From Mycolicibacterium chubuense NBB4 (GTDB taxonomy: Bacteria; Actinomycetota; Actinomycetes; Mycobacteriales; Mycobacteriaceae), in NCBI RefSeq assembly GCF_000266905.1, contig NC_018022.1, positions 186,001 through 250,000 of the forward strand: 64,000 nt of DNA. Reading direction: 5' to 3'. Every line of letters begins with the position of its first letter. Positions within the stretch are counted from its first letter, which is position 1. The notes under the pieces were generated by a model. It made no database searches. It had not been told where the DNA came from and saw only the letters and a program-made list of their open reading frames with translations. The position numbers and the translations under genes are program-made. Below, piece after piece: positions 1 through 7,257 of this stretch.

Positions 1-338
1 AGGTCGGGCTTCGGCCGCCGATTCTGAGGCCACCGCCGCTGTAGTCGCGTGAACGACGGACGCCCCTGTGCATCAAGGGCCACGATCTCTCCGTCGAGCA
101 CCACCGCCCGCCCGCCCACGGCCTGACTCACCAAAGCCAACTCCGGGAACGTCAGCGACACGTCGGCACCATTGCGCGAGAAACTGACGACCTCGCCGCG
201 ATCGACAATGAGATTGGCGCGCTGGCCATCAAATTTCCACTCCACAGCCCACCGGTCACCACTGGGCGGCGGACCGAGGGTGGCCAGCATCGGCGCCGAC
301 GTCCCCCGCCGGCGCACCACAGAACGCCCAGCGGCCAC
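1..338 (-). CDS. ATP-dependent DNA ligase, N-terminal part (cut by window edge)
   Basis: The minus strand reads a ligase adenylation domain: a lead-in MLATLGPPPSGDRW, then EWKFDGQRA, which fits the KxDG motif with the nucleotide-accepting lysine. SFSRNGADVS follows, and later VVLDGEIVALD, which matches motif III/IIIa of LigC/LigD-type ATP-dependent ligases. The protein runs off the left edge after LQRRWPQNRRPKPD, so the rest of the adenylation domain and the OB fold are outside. The start is uncertain: GTG codons at 338, 320 and 317 are possible. It would seal nicks in double-stranded DNA, perhaps as a plasmid-borne repair ligase. No neighbour in the window explains it. Confidence 0.72.
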   Translation of the reverse strand, partial: MAAGRSVVRRRGTSAPMLATLGPPPSGDRWAVEWKFDGQRANLIVDRGEVVSFSRNGADVSLTFPELALVSQAVGGRAVVLDGEIVALDAQGRPSFTRLQRRWPQNRRPKPD

Positions 339-403
339 TCGTTGACGGTACGCCCGCCACGCAACACACCTACATGGGCTCGAACCGGAATCGCACGTCC
401 TGC

Positions 404-1834
404 TCAGGCCGACGCTGCGGCCATCCGCTGTCGACGCTGGCGAGTCTGGATCGCACTGTCGTAGATATCGATGAACTGGCTCCAGTCGGGAATCTGGACA
501 CGGCGCCCCGCGGTACCCCGAAGCAGCAACTGCGCCTCCTCGTAACTTTGTGGAAGCAGTTCCTGCCAGTCGATGATCGCGCCCAGTTGCGATGACTGCG
601 AACGGCTTCCACCGTTCGGCTCGTAAGACTCTGTGCGCCGCGTCCCCAGCCCCTGCCAGTGCGACGCTTGCTCGAGCAGGTGGCGCTCATGGGCCCCGTA
701 CATCACGACGGTGCCGGGGAAGATGTCGCGCAGCGCGTCGGCATACTTCGGCCCGTACACGACGTCGAAGTGGCTGGAGGCCTGCACGGTGGCCATGATG
801 TTGACGCCCAGACCCGCCGACTCGCCAACGTAGTTGAGCAGCGCGGGTAGCGGGCAGGAGTTACACACCTCGTCGAGTTCGAGCAGCAGTCGATGTTCAA
901 GCTGGTGCTGAGCGGTGCGTTTGCGGAAATGGCGGATGATGGAGTCGATCAGCGCTACCGCCGCGCCGGCGACGGTGCCGGTGTTGGGTGCGATGACGAA
1001 CAGGCTGGCGTCAGGGTCGCCGAGCATGGAGACATCGAAGGATTCGATGCTCAGCTCATCGACTGCGCTGAGGCGGTCGAGATGCTCGGTGGCGCTGAGC
1101 CCGAGACGCACCCACGGCGTGACTGCCTTGGAGACGGTGATGGCCACGCTGTCGCGCATGCGGCTGTTCATCGTGAGCACGCGCTGCATCGGGTCGGAGA
1201 GCATCGGGTGCGGACACAGTGCTGCCGCGGTCATCCAAGACGGTGTGGCTTCCAGCGACATCTGACCGCCGCCGTGGCCGTCCTCCTCGTCCTCGACCCC
1301 GAGATTCTCGACGGCTTCCAGGACCCAGGGCATGCCCTGACTGTTGCCTTGGGGGCTGGCCGCGTACAGCAGGCACGCCAGTGGGCGGCTCGCCGTCGAT
1401 TCCCACAAACCGCCAGCGGCCACCGTCTGGCCGCTGGACGCCCCGCCGAAACCGACACCGGAGGTGGCGAGCATGGTCTCGGCGACGGTGAGAGCTTCGT
1501 CGGCCGACCCAATCGACGCAGTGGGATCACTGACCATGGACCGCACCCCCTCCGGCCAGGCGAGCGTCTTCTCCGGGCGCAGGTCGATGACCCCGGTCGG
1601 GCCCGTGACTCCGCGGCGCATGAGCACCAGTTCGGCGAGGTCCTCCTTGCTGGACACGGCCACCAGCGGGCCTGGATGAAGTACCGCGGCCGGGGCGAGT
1701 AGGCGTCGGGTCTTGCCGGTGCGCGTGGGTGCGCTGATCGCCAAATGCGGTGCGCCCTGGACCTTCTCGTACTGCTCGTCGTTGTTGACGACCAGCCCGC
1801 AATAGGGGTTATAGGGCTCGGGTCGCTTGCTCAT
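404..1834 (-). CDS. VirD4/TcpA-like type IV coupling ATPase
   Basis: A 476-residue protein with a Walker A-like APTRTGKT near residues 35-42 (the first glycine is Ala) and a Walker B-like LLLELDE near residue 315. Both sit in the arrangement of VirD4/TraG/TcpA coupling proteins, which link the DNA-relaxase complex to the T4SS channel. No N-terminal membrane segment is evident, so it is a soluble or TcpA-like version. It is separated from the main T4SS operon (8.5-19.4 kb) by about 5 kb of unrelated genes, but lies on the same strand. A perfect 15-bp inverted repeat lies about 120 bp upstream of its ATG. Function is assigned from motifs and from the T4SS genes nearby; a family search would confirm it. 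Confidence 0.8.
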   Translation of the reverse strand: MSKRPEPYNPYCGLVVNNDEQYEKVQGAPHLAISAPTRTGKTRRLLAPAAVLHPGPLVAVSSKEDLAELVLMRRGVTGPTGVIDLRPEKTLAWPEGVRSMVSDPTASIGSADEALTVAETMLATSGVGFGGASSGQTVAAGGLWESTASRPLACLLYAASPQGNSQGMPWVLEAVENLGVEDEEDGHGGGQMSLEATPSWMTAAALCPHPMLSDPMQRVLTMNSRMRDSVAITVSKAVTPWVRLGLSATEHLDRLSAVDELSIESFDVSMLGDPDASLFVIAPNTGTVAGAAVALIDSIIRHFRKRTAQHQLEHRLLLELDEVCNSCPLPALLNYVGESAGLGVNIMATVQASSHFDVVYGPKYADALRDIFPGTVVMYGAHERHLLEQASHWQGLGTRRTESYEPNGGSRSQSSQLGAIIDWQELLPQSYEEAQLLLRGTAGRRVQIPDWSQFIDIYDSAIQTRQRRQRMAAASA

Positions 1835-1950
1835 GGGCTACATCGTGGCGGGCGGCACGTGTAGCAGTCCACCACCAGAGCCGGATTAGCCAACTAGTAC
1901 GTTTTCGTTGGATGCACGGACCCCAGAGACCGCGCGAGAATCGGTGGCCA

Positions 1951-1991
1951 CTGAGTGTTCAACTGGTGACTCCGCGCAGTTGAACACTCAG
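1951..1991. repeat. 15-bp perfect inverted repeat with 11-nt spacer
   Basis: The arms CTGAGTGTTCAACTG (1951-1965) and CAGTTGAACACTCAG (1977-1991) are exact reverse complements separated by 11 nt. It lies between the coupling-protein gene and the short ORF at 1996-2145. No run of T follows on either strand, so an intrinsic terminator is not well supported. A binding site, an operator for the coupling protein or part of a transfer origin are the alternatives. Confidence 0.85.
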
Positions 1992-1995
1992 AGCG

Positions 1996-2145
1996 CTAGG
2001 AGTGCGACGACCACCATGCGTAAAGGCCTTCCAGGCTGGTGGCGGGTTGAGCGGCACGAACGGCGCTGAGCAGCAGCTTGTCGTCTTCGGTCCACACCAC
2101 CACGGGCTGCCCTCCCTGCAGTCCACAGAAAACAGTTCCCCGCAC
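1996..2145 (-). CDS. Short hypothetical protein upstream of the coupling ATPase
   Basis: A 49-residue reading frame beginning at a GTG reads MRGTVFCGLQGGQPV and continues WTEDDKLLLSAVRAAQ, TSLEGLYAWWSSHS, then TAG. Its composition and amphipathic pattern look like a genuine protein, unlike the other two frames here, but I do not recognise the family. An in-frame TGA lies further upstream, so the start must be internal. No strong Shine-Dalgarno sequence precedes the GTG. It would be read in the same direction as the coupling ATPase 160 bp downstream, with the inverted repeat between them. Confidence 0.4.
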   Translation of the reverse strand: MRGTVFCGLQGGQPVVVWTEDDKLLLSAVRAAQPATSLEGLYAWWSSHS

Positions 2146-2547
2146 AATGTTCGGGCTGTCGTTCCGACGCCACGCTCCCGGCGTTCACTCACCCTTTCGA
2201 CAGTTGTCGACAAACCTAGTCGGACATGGTACAAATGCCTCCATTTTCTCCCCTTGGGGTGTAGCCGCCGGTTGGCAACTTTCTGACGCTCTCGGGCTCA
2301 TTGTTTCGATCTATCTGTAGTGTCGTCTGCGTGTGATGTGGGTTGCGAATCTGGGGACACCCCGCAGTGTCGTCGCGTGAACAGCGGAGATGACGTCGTT
2401 AACAACTGTGCGCGGCATGGCCGCCGGCCCTAGTCGGCAGGCCCTCGGACTTCCATAACGAGGACCATCGACCCTACGCATCAACACTGTAGGAGCGGAT
2501 TCTGGGCGGCAGACAACGCTTCAACGGTGGTGAGGTGGTTTAAAGTT
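2146..2547. other. Intergenic region before the copper-type pair
   Basis: About 400 bp without a convincing gene. It must hold the promoters of the divergent short ORF (minus) and of the SHOCT gene (plus). Visible elements are TCGACA..TGTCGA at 2197-2210 (a 6-bp inverted repeat with 2-nt spacer) and two similar stretches, AGTGTCGTCTGCGTG near 2320 and AGTGTCGTCGCGTG near 2366, that may be a degenerate direct repeat. No recognised CsoR or RicR operator was found by eye. Confidence 0.5.
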
Positions 2548-2829
2548 ATGTATGACGGCGACGGCTGGATGTGGGATCACGGCTGCGGATGGGGTTGGGG
2601 CGGCTGGATCCTGATGGGTCTGCTTATGGTGGTGTTTTGGGCGGTCGTGATCACGTTGGTGGTCCTGGCCATCCGCTATTTCACCGCCGATCGCAGCAGC
2701 GCCCGCACCGGCTGGCCTGGCCTGGGTCCCAACCGCGCAGAGGATCTCCTGGCTGAACGATTCGCCCGCGGCGAGATCGATGAGGACGAGTTGCGACGTC
2801 GCATGGCCTTACTGCACGAACACCGGTGA
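2548..2829 (+). CDS. Small SHOCT-domain membrane protein
   Basis: A 93-residue protein. The N terminus is rich in Trp, Gly and His (DGWMWDHGCGWGWGGW) and is followed by one transmembrane helix (LMGLLMVVFWAVVITLVVLAI). The C-terminal 30 residues fit the short SHOCT domain (AEDLLAERFARGEIDEDELR). ATG 2548 is chosen over the upstream GTGs because GGTGAGGTGG sits about 10 nt before it. Its stop overlaps the start of the next gene by 4 bp (GTGA), so the two are coupled. SHOCT membrane proteins of this size often accompany copper or redox stress genes in actinobacteria, which fits the cupredoxin-like neighbour. The precise role is unknown. Confidence 0.8.
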   Translation: MYDGDGWMWDHGCGWGWGGWILMGLLMVVFWAVVITLVVLAIRYFTADRSSARTGWPGLGPNRAEDLLAERFARGEIDEDELRRRMALLHEHR

Positions 2830-3548
2830 GCGCGATGTCGACTCAGCGTTTGCGGCTTGTTCTGCTTATCGGCCTGGCGGCCCTCGTGCTCGGGGTGGCC
2901 AGCACTTTCGCCGTGGCAGCGGTTGCGCCTGGTACTCGAAGTGCTGGACCCGCCGCGCCCATCCGGCCGTACCCTTACGCACCGCAGTCCTGTGAGGTGC
3001 CTGCGTTGCCGGGCACGGTCGTCAATGTCACCCTCACCGACATGCCCGGCAGCATGATGGGGCCGGGCATGATGATGGCGCCGGGCATGATGATGGGGCC
3101 GGGCATGATGGGGCCCGGGATGATGGGACCGGGCATGATGGGACCAGGTCCTGGCGGGCGATACGGCCATGTCGCACCGAATCAGGCATACCCGTGGGCG
3201 GGTATGCGGATGATGAGCATCCTGATCGACCCGACCACGGTGCGCGCCGGTGAGGTGTCATTCCGGGTGCTCAATACCGGGCTGTGGATTCACGAGCTGA
3301 CCGTGCTGCCGCTCGGTGCGGGCGAAAATTTGGGCCAGCGACGCATCGGGACGAACAACCAGGTCGATGAATCGGCCAGCCTGGGCCATGTGGAGGCCAG
3401 CTGCGGCGCCGACGAGGGCGATGGCATCCCTCCCGGTGCTGCGGGCTGGACGACCATCACGTTGAAACCTGGCCGCTACGAGTTGATCTGCAATATCGCC
3501 GGCCACTACTGGGCCGGGATGTATACCGAGCTGACGGTCACCGGCTAA
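2826..3548 (+). CDS. Exported cupredoxin-like, methionine-rich copper protein
   Basis: A 240-residue protein with an N-terminal signal/anchor helix (LVLLIGLAALVLGVASTFAVAAV). A Met-Gly-Pro repeat block around residues 77-110 (repeats of MMGPGM) is typical of Cu(I)-binding tails. A C-terminal cupredoxin fold shows type-1-like ligands: His in WIHELTVL and the C-x4-H-x4-M cluster CNIAGHYWAGM near the end. It probably binds copper outside the membrane, in resistance or electron transfer. It is translationally coupled to the SHOCT gene. The start could be GTG 2826 (overlapping the previous stop) or ATG 2835. Directly after the stop lie two tandem copies of a 23-bp sequence. Confidence 0.8.
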   Translation: MSAMSTQRLRLVLLIGLAALVLGVASTFAVAAVAPGTRSAGPAAPIRPYPYAPQSCEVPALPGTVVNVTLTDMPGSMMGPGMMMAPGMMMGPGMMGPGMMGPGMMGPGPGGRYGHVAPNQAYPWAGMRMMSILIDPTTVRAGEVSFRVLNTGLWIHELTVLPLGAGENLGQRRIGTNNQVDESASLGHVEASCGADEGDGIPPGAAGWTTITLKPGRYELICNIAGHYWAGMYTELTVTG

Positions 3549-3594
3549 TTCACGCCGGACCGCTGAAGCAGTTCACGCCGGACCGCTGAAGCAG
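3549..3594. repeat. Tandem 23-bp direct repeat
   Basis: Two exact, abutting copies (3549-3571 and 3572-3594) begin TTCACGCCGGACC and end GAAGCAG. The first overlaps the cupredoxin gene's stop region by one base or abuts it. This looks like a recent slippage or a duplicated binding site. No other copy was seen in the window. Confidence 0.85.
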
Positions 3595-3773
3595 CGGTCG
3601 TGCAGATGCACGATCAACGGTGATCTGCGCGACCGGCCCCGTAAAATTCTTGGTCGGGCCCGACCCCGCTGACCTGATCACCGGTGCCACGCTAAAGACG
3701 GGATAACATCGCGGGGGACGTCCGTAACACCCGCGCGATCCGTTCGGTAGGCTCGGCTCCGACGGCAGAGCCG

Positions 3774-4105
3774 ATGGGTCCCTTCCTCGGTCTGGACGCT
3801 GACGACGCGGCCGAGCTCGGCCGATTGTTGACCTTCCTTAGCGACTGGCTGGCCAGCGACCCCAACCGGCTGAGGTGTCGCTGCACGACTACGTTGCGGC
3901 GCCCGACCACCTCGGCGCCTCCTGCCGCATCGACGAACTGCGCGCTGACATTGAGCGTTACGCTCGACTGCTGCTCGGTTATGACGCCGCCGACCGGTTC
4001 TTCAGGAAAGCCCCGGTCAGCCCCAAAAGATCGCTGTGGGATCCCGAGCCACTGGCAAGCAGCCCCGATATTGGCCGTCCGCGACACCAGGCCACCAGCC
4101 CATAG
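3774..4105 (+). pseudogene. Hypothetical protein gene broken by a one-base shift
   Basis: The first frame reads MGPFLGLDADDAAELGRLLT then FLSDWLASDPN and then turns into low-complexity nonsense. From about 3870 the next frame reads SLHDYVAAPDHLGAS, then CRIDELRADIERYARLLLG, and ends at a TAG at 4103-4105. Joined by adding one base in the CCCC run near 3860, they give one protein of about 110 residues with the pattern of a small mycobacterial helical family (FLxDWLxxDP ... IDELRxDIxRY). That family likeness is from memory, not from a search. It is either a decayed gene or a homopolymer assembly error. Confidence 0.5.
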
Positions 4106-4669
4106 GCATCGAAACGCAGGTTACGGTCGCGCCAGTACAATCACCACACCGCGGGTTCTCCCCATAGCCCAGCCGAGCGATCGGGAAACGGGTCCAGTGC
4201 GAATCCATATCCGCTCGCCGCGCCCGCCGGCACTCGACGATCGTCAGATGACGCTCCGCGACGTCAATCTCGATCTGCACCTCGTATATGCCTCGGGCAC
4301 CCGTCTTGACATCATCGCTGCACTCTCACAATATCCGTCTCCGCGGCAGACCCCTCATACGACTAGTGTGCAACTCGTCCCGTTGCGACGTTCGCTGGGA
4401 TCCGGCCCGTCACACCGGGGCCATGTCGGGTTGACATTGCCAGGCTACTTCATGCAGATCGCAGCCGTTTTCAGCCAGAATGCCGGGCAGCAGGGACCGA
4501 CGGTTCCGATGACGATGGGGATCCCAGCCGATTCGTCGCTGCAGATCGCCGTTATGGCTCGCACGCGGCCGATGGGAGGTCGCTGATCGGGGGCGCGGCG
4601 CGTTTCGATCGCGCGTTGTTTCGCTGATCGGTAGGGTTTGGCATTGAGTTATCCCGCTCGCCAATTTCC
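4106..4669. other. Region without a convincing gene
   Basis: About 560 bp. Open frames exist on both strands, but their translations are rich in Arg, Pro and Thr with no recognisable domain. On the minus strand, around 4440-4560, a stretch reading IPIVIGTVGPCCPAF could be a remnant. I see no start, ribosome site or family to support a gene. Confidence 0.4.
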
Positions 4670-5395
4670 TCAGCACCACTCCGAGCATGGGTGTAGTGAG
4701 CCCTCTGGTATGTGGCCAGTGTGCCCGGCGCGGTGGGCGAGCTTGTCGGGGTGCAGGATCACCACGGCGTTGGTCTCCAGCCGGATCCAGCCGCGGTCGG
4801 CGAAGTCGTGCAGTGCCTTATGTGTGGCCTCGCGGCCCGCGCCGGCCAGCTGCGCGATCTCCTCTTGGGTCAGCTCGTGGGTCACCCGCAGCGTGTCGCC
4901 GTTACCGGTGCCGAATCGGTGGGCCAACAGCAGCAGTTGTCGGGCGACGCGGCCGGGCACGTCGGTGCCGCTGTGTTCGGCCAGCGTGTCGGTGGTGCGG
5001 CGCAGCCGTCGCGCCAGCGTCTGCAGCAGCTGTTCGGCGATCTCGGGGCGATCGGCGATCCAGGCGCGCAGCCCGTCGCGGTCCATCCAGGCCGCGCGCA
5101 CCTTGGTGATCGTGGTCGCGCTCGACGTGCGGGGCCCGGGATCGAAGACAGACAGTTCACCGAACATGTCCGAGGGCCCCAAAATGGCCAGCAGATGTTG
5201 GCGACCCCGGGGAAAGCGGCGCCCGATTTTGACTTTGCCGGATTTGATGATGTAGAGCCGGTCGCCGGGCTCACCTTCGGTGAAAACGGCCTGCCGGGCA
5301 CCAAACACGATCGGATGCAGCCGCCGCCGCAGCGCCGCCGCAGCGGCCGGGTGCACAGCCTCCGCAATGGCGGCACCGGCCAGTACCTTGTCCAC
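4670..5395 (-). CDS. crp: Crp/Fnr-family regulator, plasmid paralogue of mycobacterial Crp
   Basis: A 241-residue protein closely resembling chromosomal mycobacterial Crp: FTEGEPGDRLYIIKSGKVKI, then GPSDMFGELSVFDPGPRTSS with the cAMP-pocket Glu and Arg-Thr/Ser pattern, then IADRPEIAEQLLQTLARRLRR and DVPGRVARQLLLLAHRFG. The C-terminal winged helix reads TQEEIAQLAGAGREATHKAL. GTG 5395 is chosen because AGGGGG lies about 6 nt upstream and the protein then starts like Crp (VDKVLAGA). The recognition helix differs from the usual SRETVNKAL (here GREATHKAL), and the C terminus carries about 15 extra residues ending HPCSEWC. It probably binds cAMP and may reprogramme Crp targets or control plasmid genes. 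Confidence 0.88.
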   Translation of the reverse strand: MDKVLAGAAIAEAVHPAAAAALRRRLHPIVFGARQAVFTEGEPGDRLYIIKSGKVKIGRRFPRGRQHLLAILGPSDMFGELSVFDPGPRTSSATTITKVRAAWMDRDGLRAWIADRPEIAEQLLQTLARRLRRTTDTLAEHSGTDVPGRVARQLLLLAHRFGTGNGDTLRVTHELTQEEIAQLAGAGREATHKALHDFADRGWIRLETNAVVILHPDKLAHRAGHTGHIPEGSLHPCSEWC

Positions 5396-5687
5396 CAGAG
5401 CCCCCTGAGCGAACGCCGGAATCGGTGATGCCGGCCTGCTGATCCCGCGCGAGCACCCGCCGATCCCCTCACCGGCGGGTGATCGCACCACCTTGCGGGA
5501 CGAACCTGGGTAAACGTGGGTCTGGACCGCAACCGGCCGCACCTAGACGTGTCCCGCCGCCCCAGAGTTTTCCGGCCGCGGGTGAACCGCCAGTAGCCAC
5601 CAAGGAAAGCCGACGTTACCCGTTGCTCACCGCCCGGGCGAGGTCTCGACGAGCTCGCTGGATCAGCCCAGAGCCGGCGCAATTGCG

Positions 5688-5900
5688 TCACGCGCCGCCG
5701 CCCCAATGCACCGGCCACCCACCGGCCTGCTCCAGAACGGACATCGGCGTCAGATCGCTGCCCCCGACTACTGGTCCCGTCTGCTCGGTGATGAGGTCTC
5801 GGGCCGCGAGTTGTTGGCGCAGTTCGGCCAGGTTGCCCTCAGCGGCAACGGGATGCGGCGTCGCTGACGGCGCGTTGTGCGGTGACCCGAGGACCCGCAA
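5688..5900 (-). CDS. Short hypothetical ORF, possibly the displaced end of the previous gene
   Basis: A frame that reads NLAELRQQLAARDLITEQTG, SDLTPMSVLEQAGGWPVHWG, then stops. It has protein-like composition but no clear start; TTG 5900 is a guess. It begins just where the 112-residue ORF upstream (5839-6177) ends in a different frame. The two may therefore be one gene split by a +1 shift, or two neighbouring genes. Family unknown. Confidence 0.33.
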   Translation of the reverse strand: MRVLGSPHNAPSATPHPVAAEGNLAELRQQLAARDLITEQTGPVVGGSDLTPMSVLEQAGGWPVHWGGGA

Positions 5901-6177
5901 CAGGGATAAAGCGCCGATCGAGAGCGTAGAGCAGCCGTGTGATGGTGCGCTTGTCCTGCTCGTCGTCCTCGAGCTGAGCCCGAGCGCGTCCTGCCTCAAA
6001 GAACGCGCCGCGGGCCAGGCTGTGGCCGATCCGGTCACGAACCTCGGTGACTCTGGCGTCAACCTCGGCGAGTTCACTGACCAACAAGCGCCGAAAGTAG
6101 GCGCCTTGTTCAGCGTCGGCCACCCGGGCGATCCCCGCCGGATCATCCGATGCGGGCAAGTGCGGCAACTGCATCAC
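5839..6177 (-). CDS. Hypothetical helical protein
   Basis: A 112-residue, charged, mostly helical protein. The central segment YFRRLLVSELAEVDARVTEV, RDRIGHSLARGAFFEAGRAR, AQLEDDEQDKRTITRLLYAL has heptad-like spacing, so a short coiled coil is likely. I do not recognise the family. It starts at GTG 6177 or ATG 6174, only 3 bp after the stop of the small gene 6181-6297, so they probably form one transcript. The end is uncertain: another frame continues with protein-like sequence, so the gene could originally have been longer. Confidence 0.55.
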   Translation of the reverse strand: MMQLPHLPASDDPAGIARVADAEQGAYFRRLLVSELAEVDARVTEVRDRIGHSLARGAFFEAGRARAQLEDDEQDKRTITRLLYALDRRFIPVAGPRVTAQRAVSDAASRCR

Positions 6178-6180
6178 GTG

Positions 6181-6297
6181 TCAGGATAGCGCAGGTGCCG
6201 AACCCGGACCGGGGGCACACCAGTGCCAGCGGGCGCGCACGCGCCCGCCACCCTCGCCGATCACCGTGATAGTGATCGGCCCAATGTAGAGCTGCAC
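6181..6297 (-). CDS. Very small hypothetical protein
   Basis: A 38-residue frame: MQLYIGPITITVIGEGGG, then RVRARWHWCAPGPGSAPALS and TGA. The alternating hydrophobic start looks like a small beta sheet. AGGGA precedes GTG 6297 at a good distance. It lies 3 bp ahead of the next gene on the same strand. The function is not known. Confidence 0.45.
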   Translation of the reverse strand: MQLYIGPITITVIGEGGGRVRARWHWCAPGPGSAPALS

Positions 6298-6711
6298 ACG
6301 CGTTATCCCTATCGCGTCGTGCCCGCCCCGGTCACACAGCGGTAGCCATGCCCGAACCCGGCTGGGCGGCCTGCAGTGAACCTTGCGCGCCATTCGATCC
6401 GAGAACGGTGGATTCGACATCACTGCACCCCTTTTCGGCCGATTCCATTGTCGCCCAAGCACCTTGGATCCGCAGCATGGGCGGGAACGGTCAACGACCC
6501 GGCCCGACGCGCGGGGCATTCCTAGAAGGTCACCGGCCTGCTGGTATCCAGCTGCCTTCCTGAGGTCTTTTGGCCCAAAACGACGGAGCCAGCGGGGGCG
6601 TTTGCACCGCGACATCAGGTGTGACGGTGTTGTCGTCCGCGTTGGCTTGTGTTCATAGACCCGGCGTACACCAGACAGCGAGTTGTCTGCGACGACGCGA
6701 GGGAGGACAAG
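6298..6711. other. Intergenic region between small genes and the ANTAR gene
   Basis: About 410 bp with no convincing coding frame on either strand. It must contain the start signals of the minus-strand pair and of the plus-strand ANTAR gene. I see no terminator or clear operator. Confidence 0.4.
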
Positions 6712-6996
6712 GTGAGCAAAGTCGGCCGGGGTGCAGATCCGACGTCACGGCGGATCATCGATATGGCCATCGGGGTGCTGATCGGATGGCGCGGCTGCTC
6801 CGAGCGCGAGGCGTTCGAAGAGATCGCCAGCGCGGTTCGAGAAACCGGCTTTGGCATCGGCAGCATCGCTGACGCCCTGGTGGATCTGGCCAGCGGCGTG
6901 GAGCAATCAGCACCGCATCACCGCGCGCAAGCACTGCGCGTGTGGGGTGATGCGATACCGGAGCGGTCAGCAACACTGACCGCCCCGCCGAGCTGA
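6712..6996 (+). CDS. Orphan ANTAR-domain protein
   Basis: A 94-residue protein starting at GTG 6712, eight nt after GGAGG. It reads TSRRIIDMAIGVLIGWRGCS, EREAFEEIASAVRETGFGIG, SIADALVDLASG, the three-helix ANTAR fold. The pattern fits the family's usual ID.A.G.LM.. start, a cluster in the middle, and A..LV at the end. ANTAR domains bind paired RNA hairpins and prevent termination. Here no GAF or response-regulator sensor domain is attached, so the control input is unknown. It stands alone on the plus strand, between a minus-strand pair and the minus-strand kinase. Confidence 0.75.
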   Translation: MSKVGRGADPTSRRIIDMAIGVLIGWRGCSEREAFEEIASAVRETGFGIGSIADALVDLASGVEQSAPHHRAQALRVWGDAIPERSATLTAPPS

Positions 6997-7257
6997 CGGC
7001 GCCAGCCTGCTGGACCTGTCCCGGTTCGCGGCAGGCGGCCATAGCCCACGCTGGGAACTGCTTTAGAGACTTGATGGCGGGCGTGACGTGAAGCCGCCAT
7101 GTCACGTCGGTTAAGAAGTAGGCCAGATTCAGAGTGGGCGACTACAACGGGGTCCGCGCAGCCCTGAGGCAGCTGCAAGGCAACTGCATCTGATTATTCG
7201 GAAATGCTCATGATGGGGCCCTCATCGGGCGCACGGAATGCACCACGTGCCCGTTGC

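Noticed and set aside
893..1702. Plus-strand open frame opposite the coupling ATPase
   Set aside because: No domain; the coupling protein on the other strand has both Walker motifs.
4410..4688. Minus-strand frame with LLPGILAENGCDLHEVAW
   Set aside because: No family recognised, no ribosome site and neighbouring frames equally open; not enough to call a gene.
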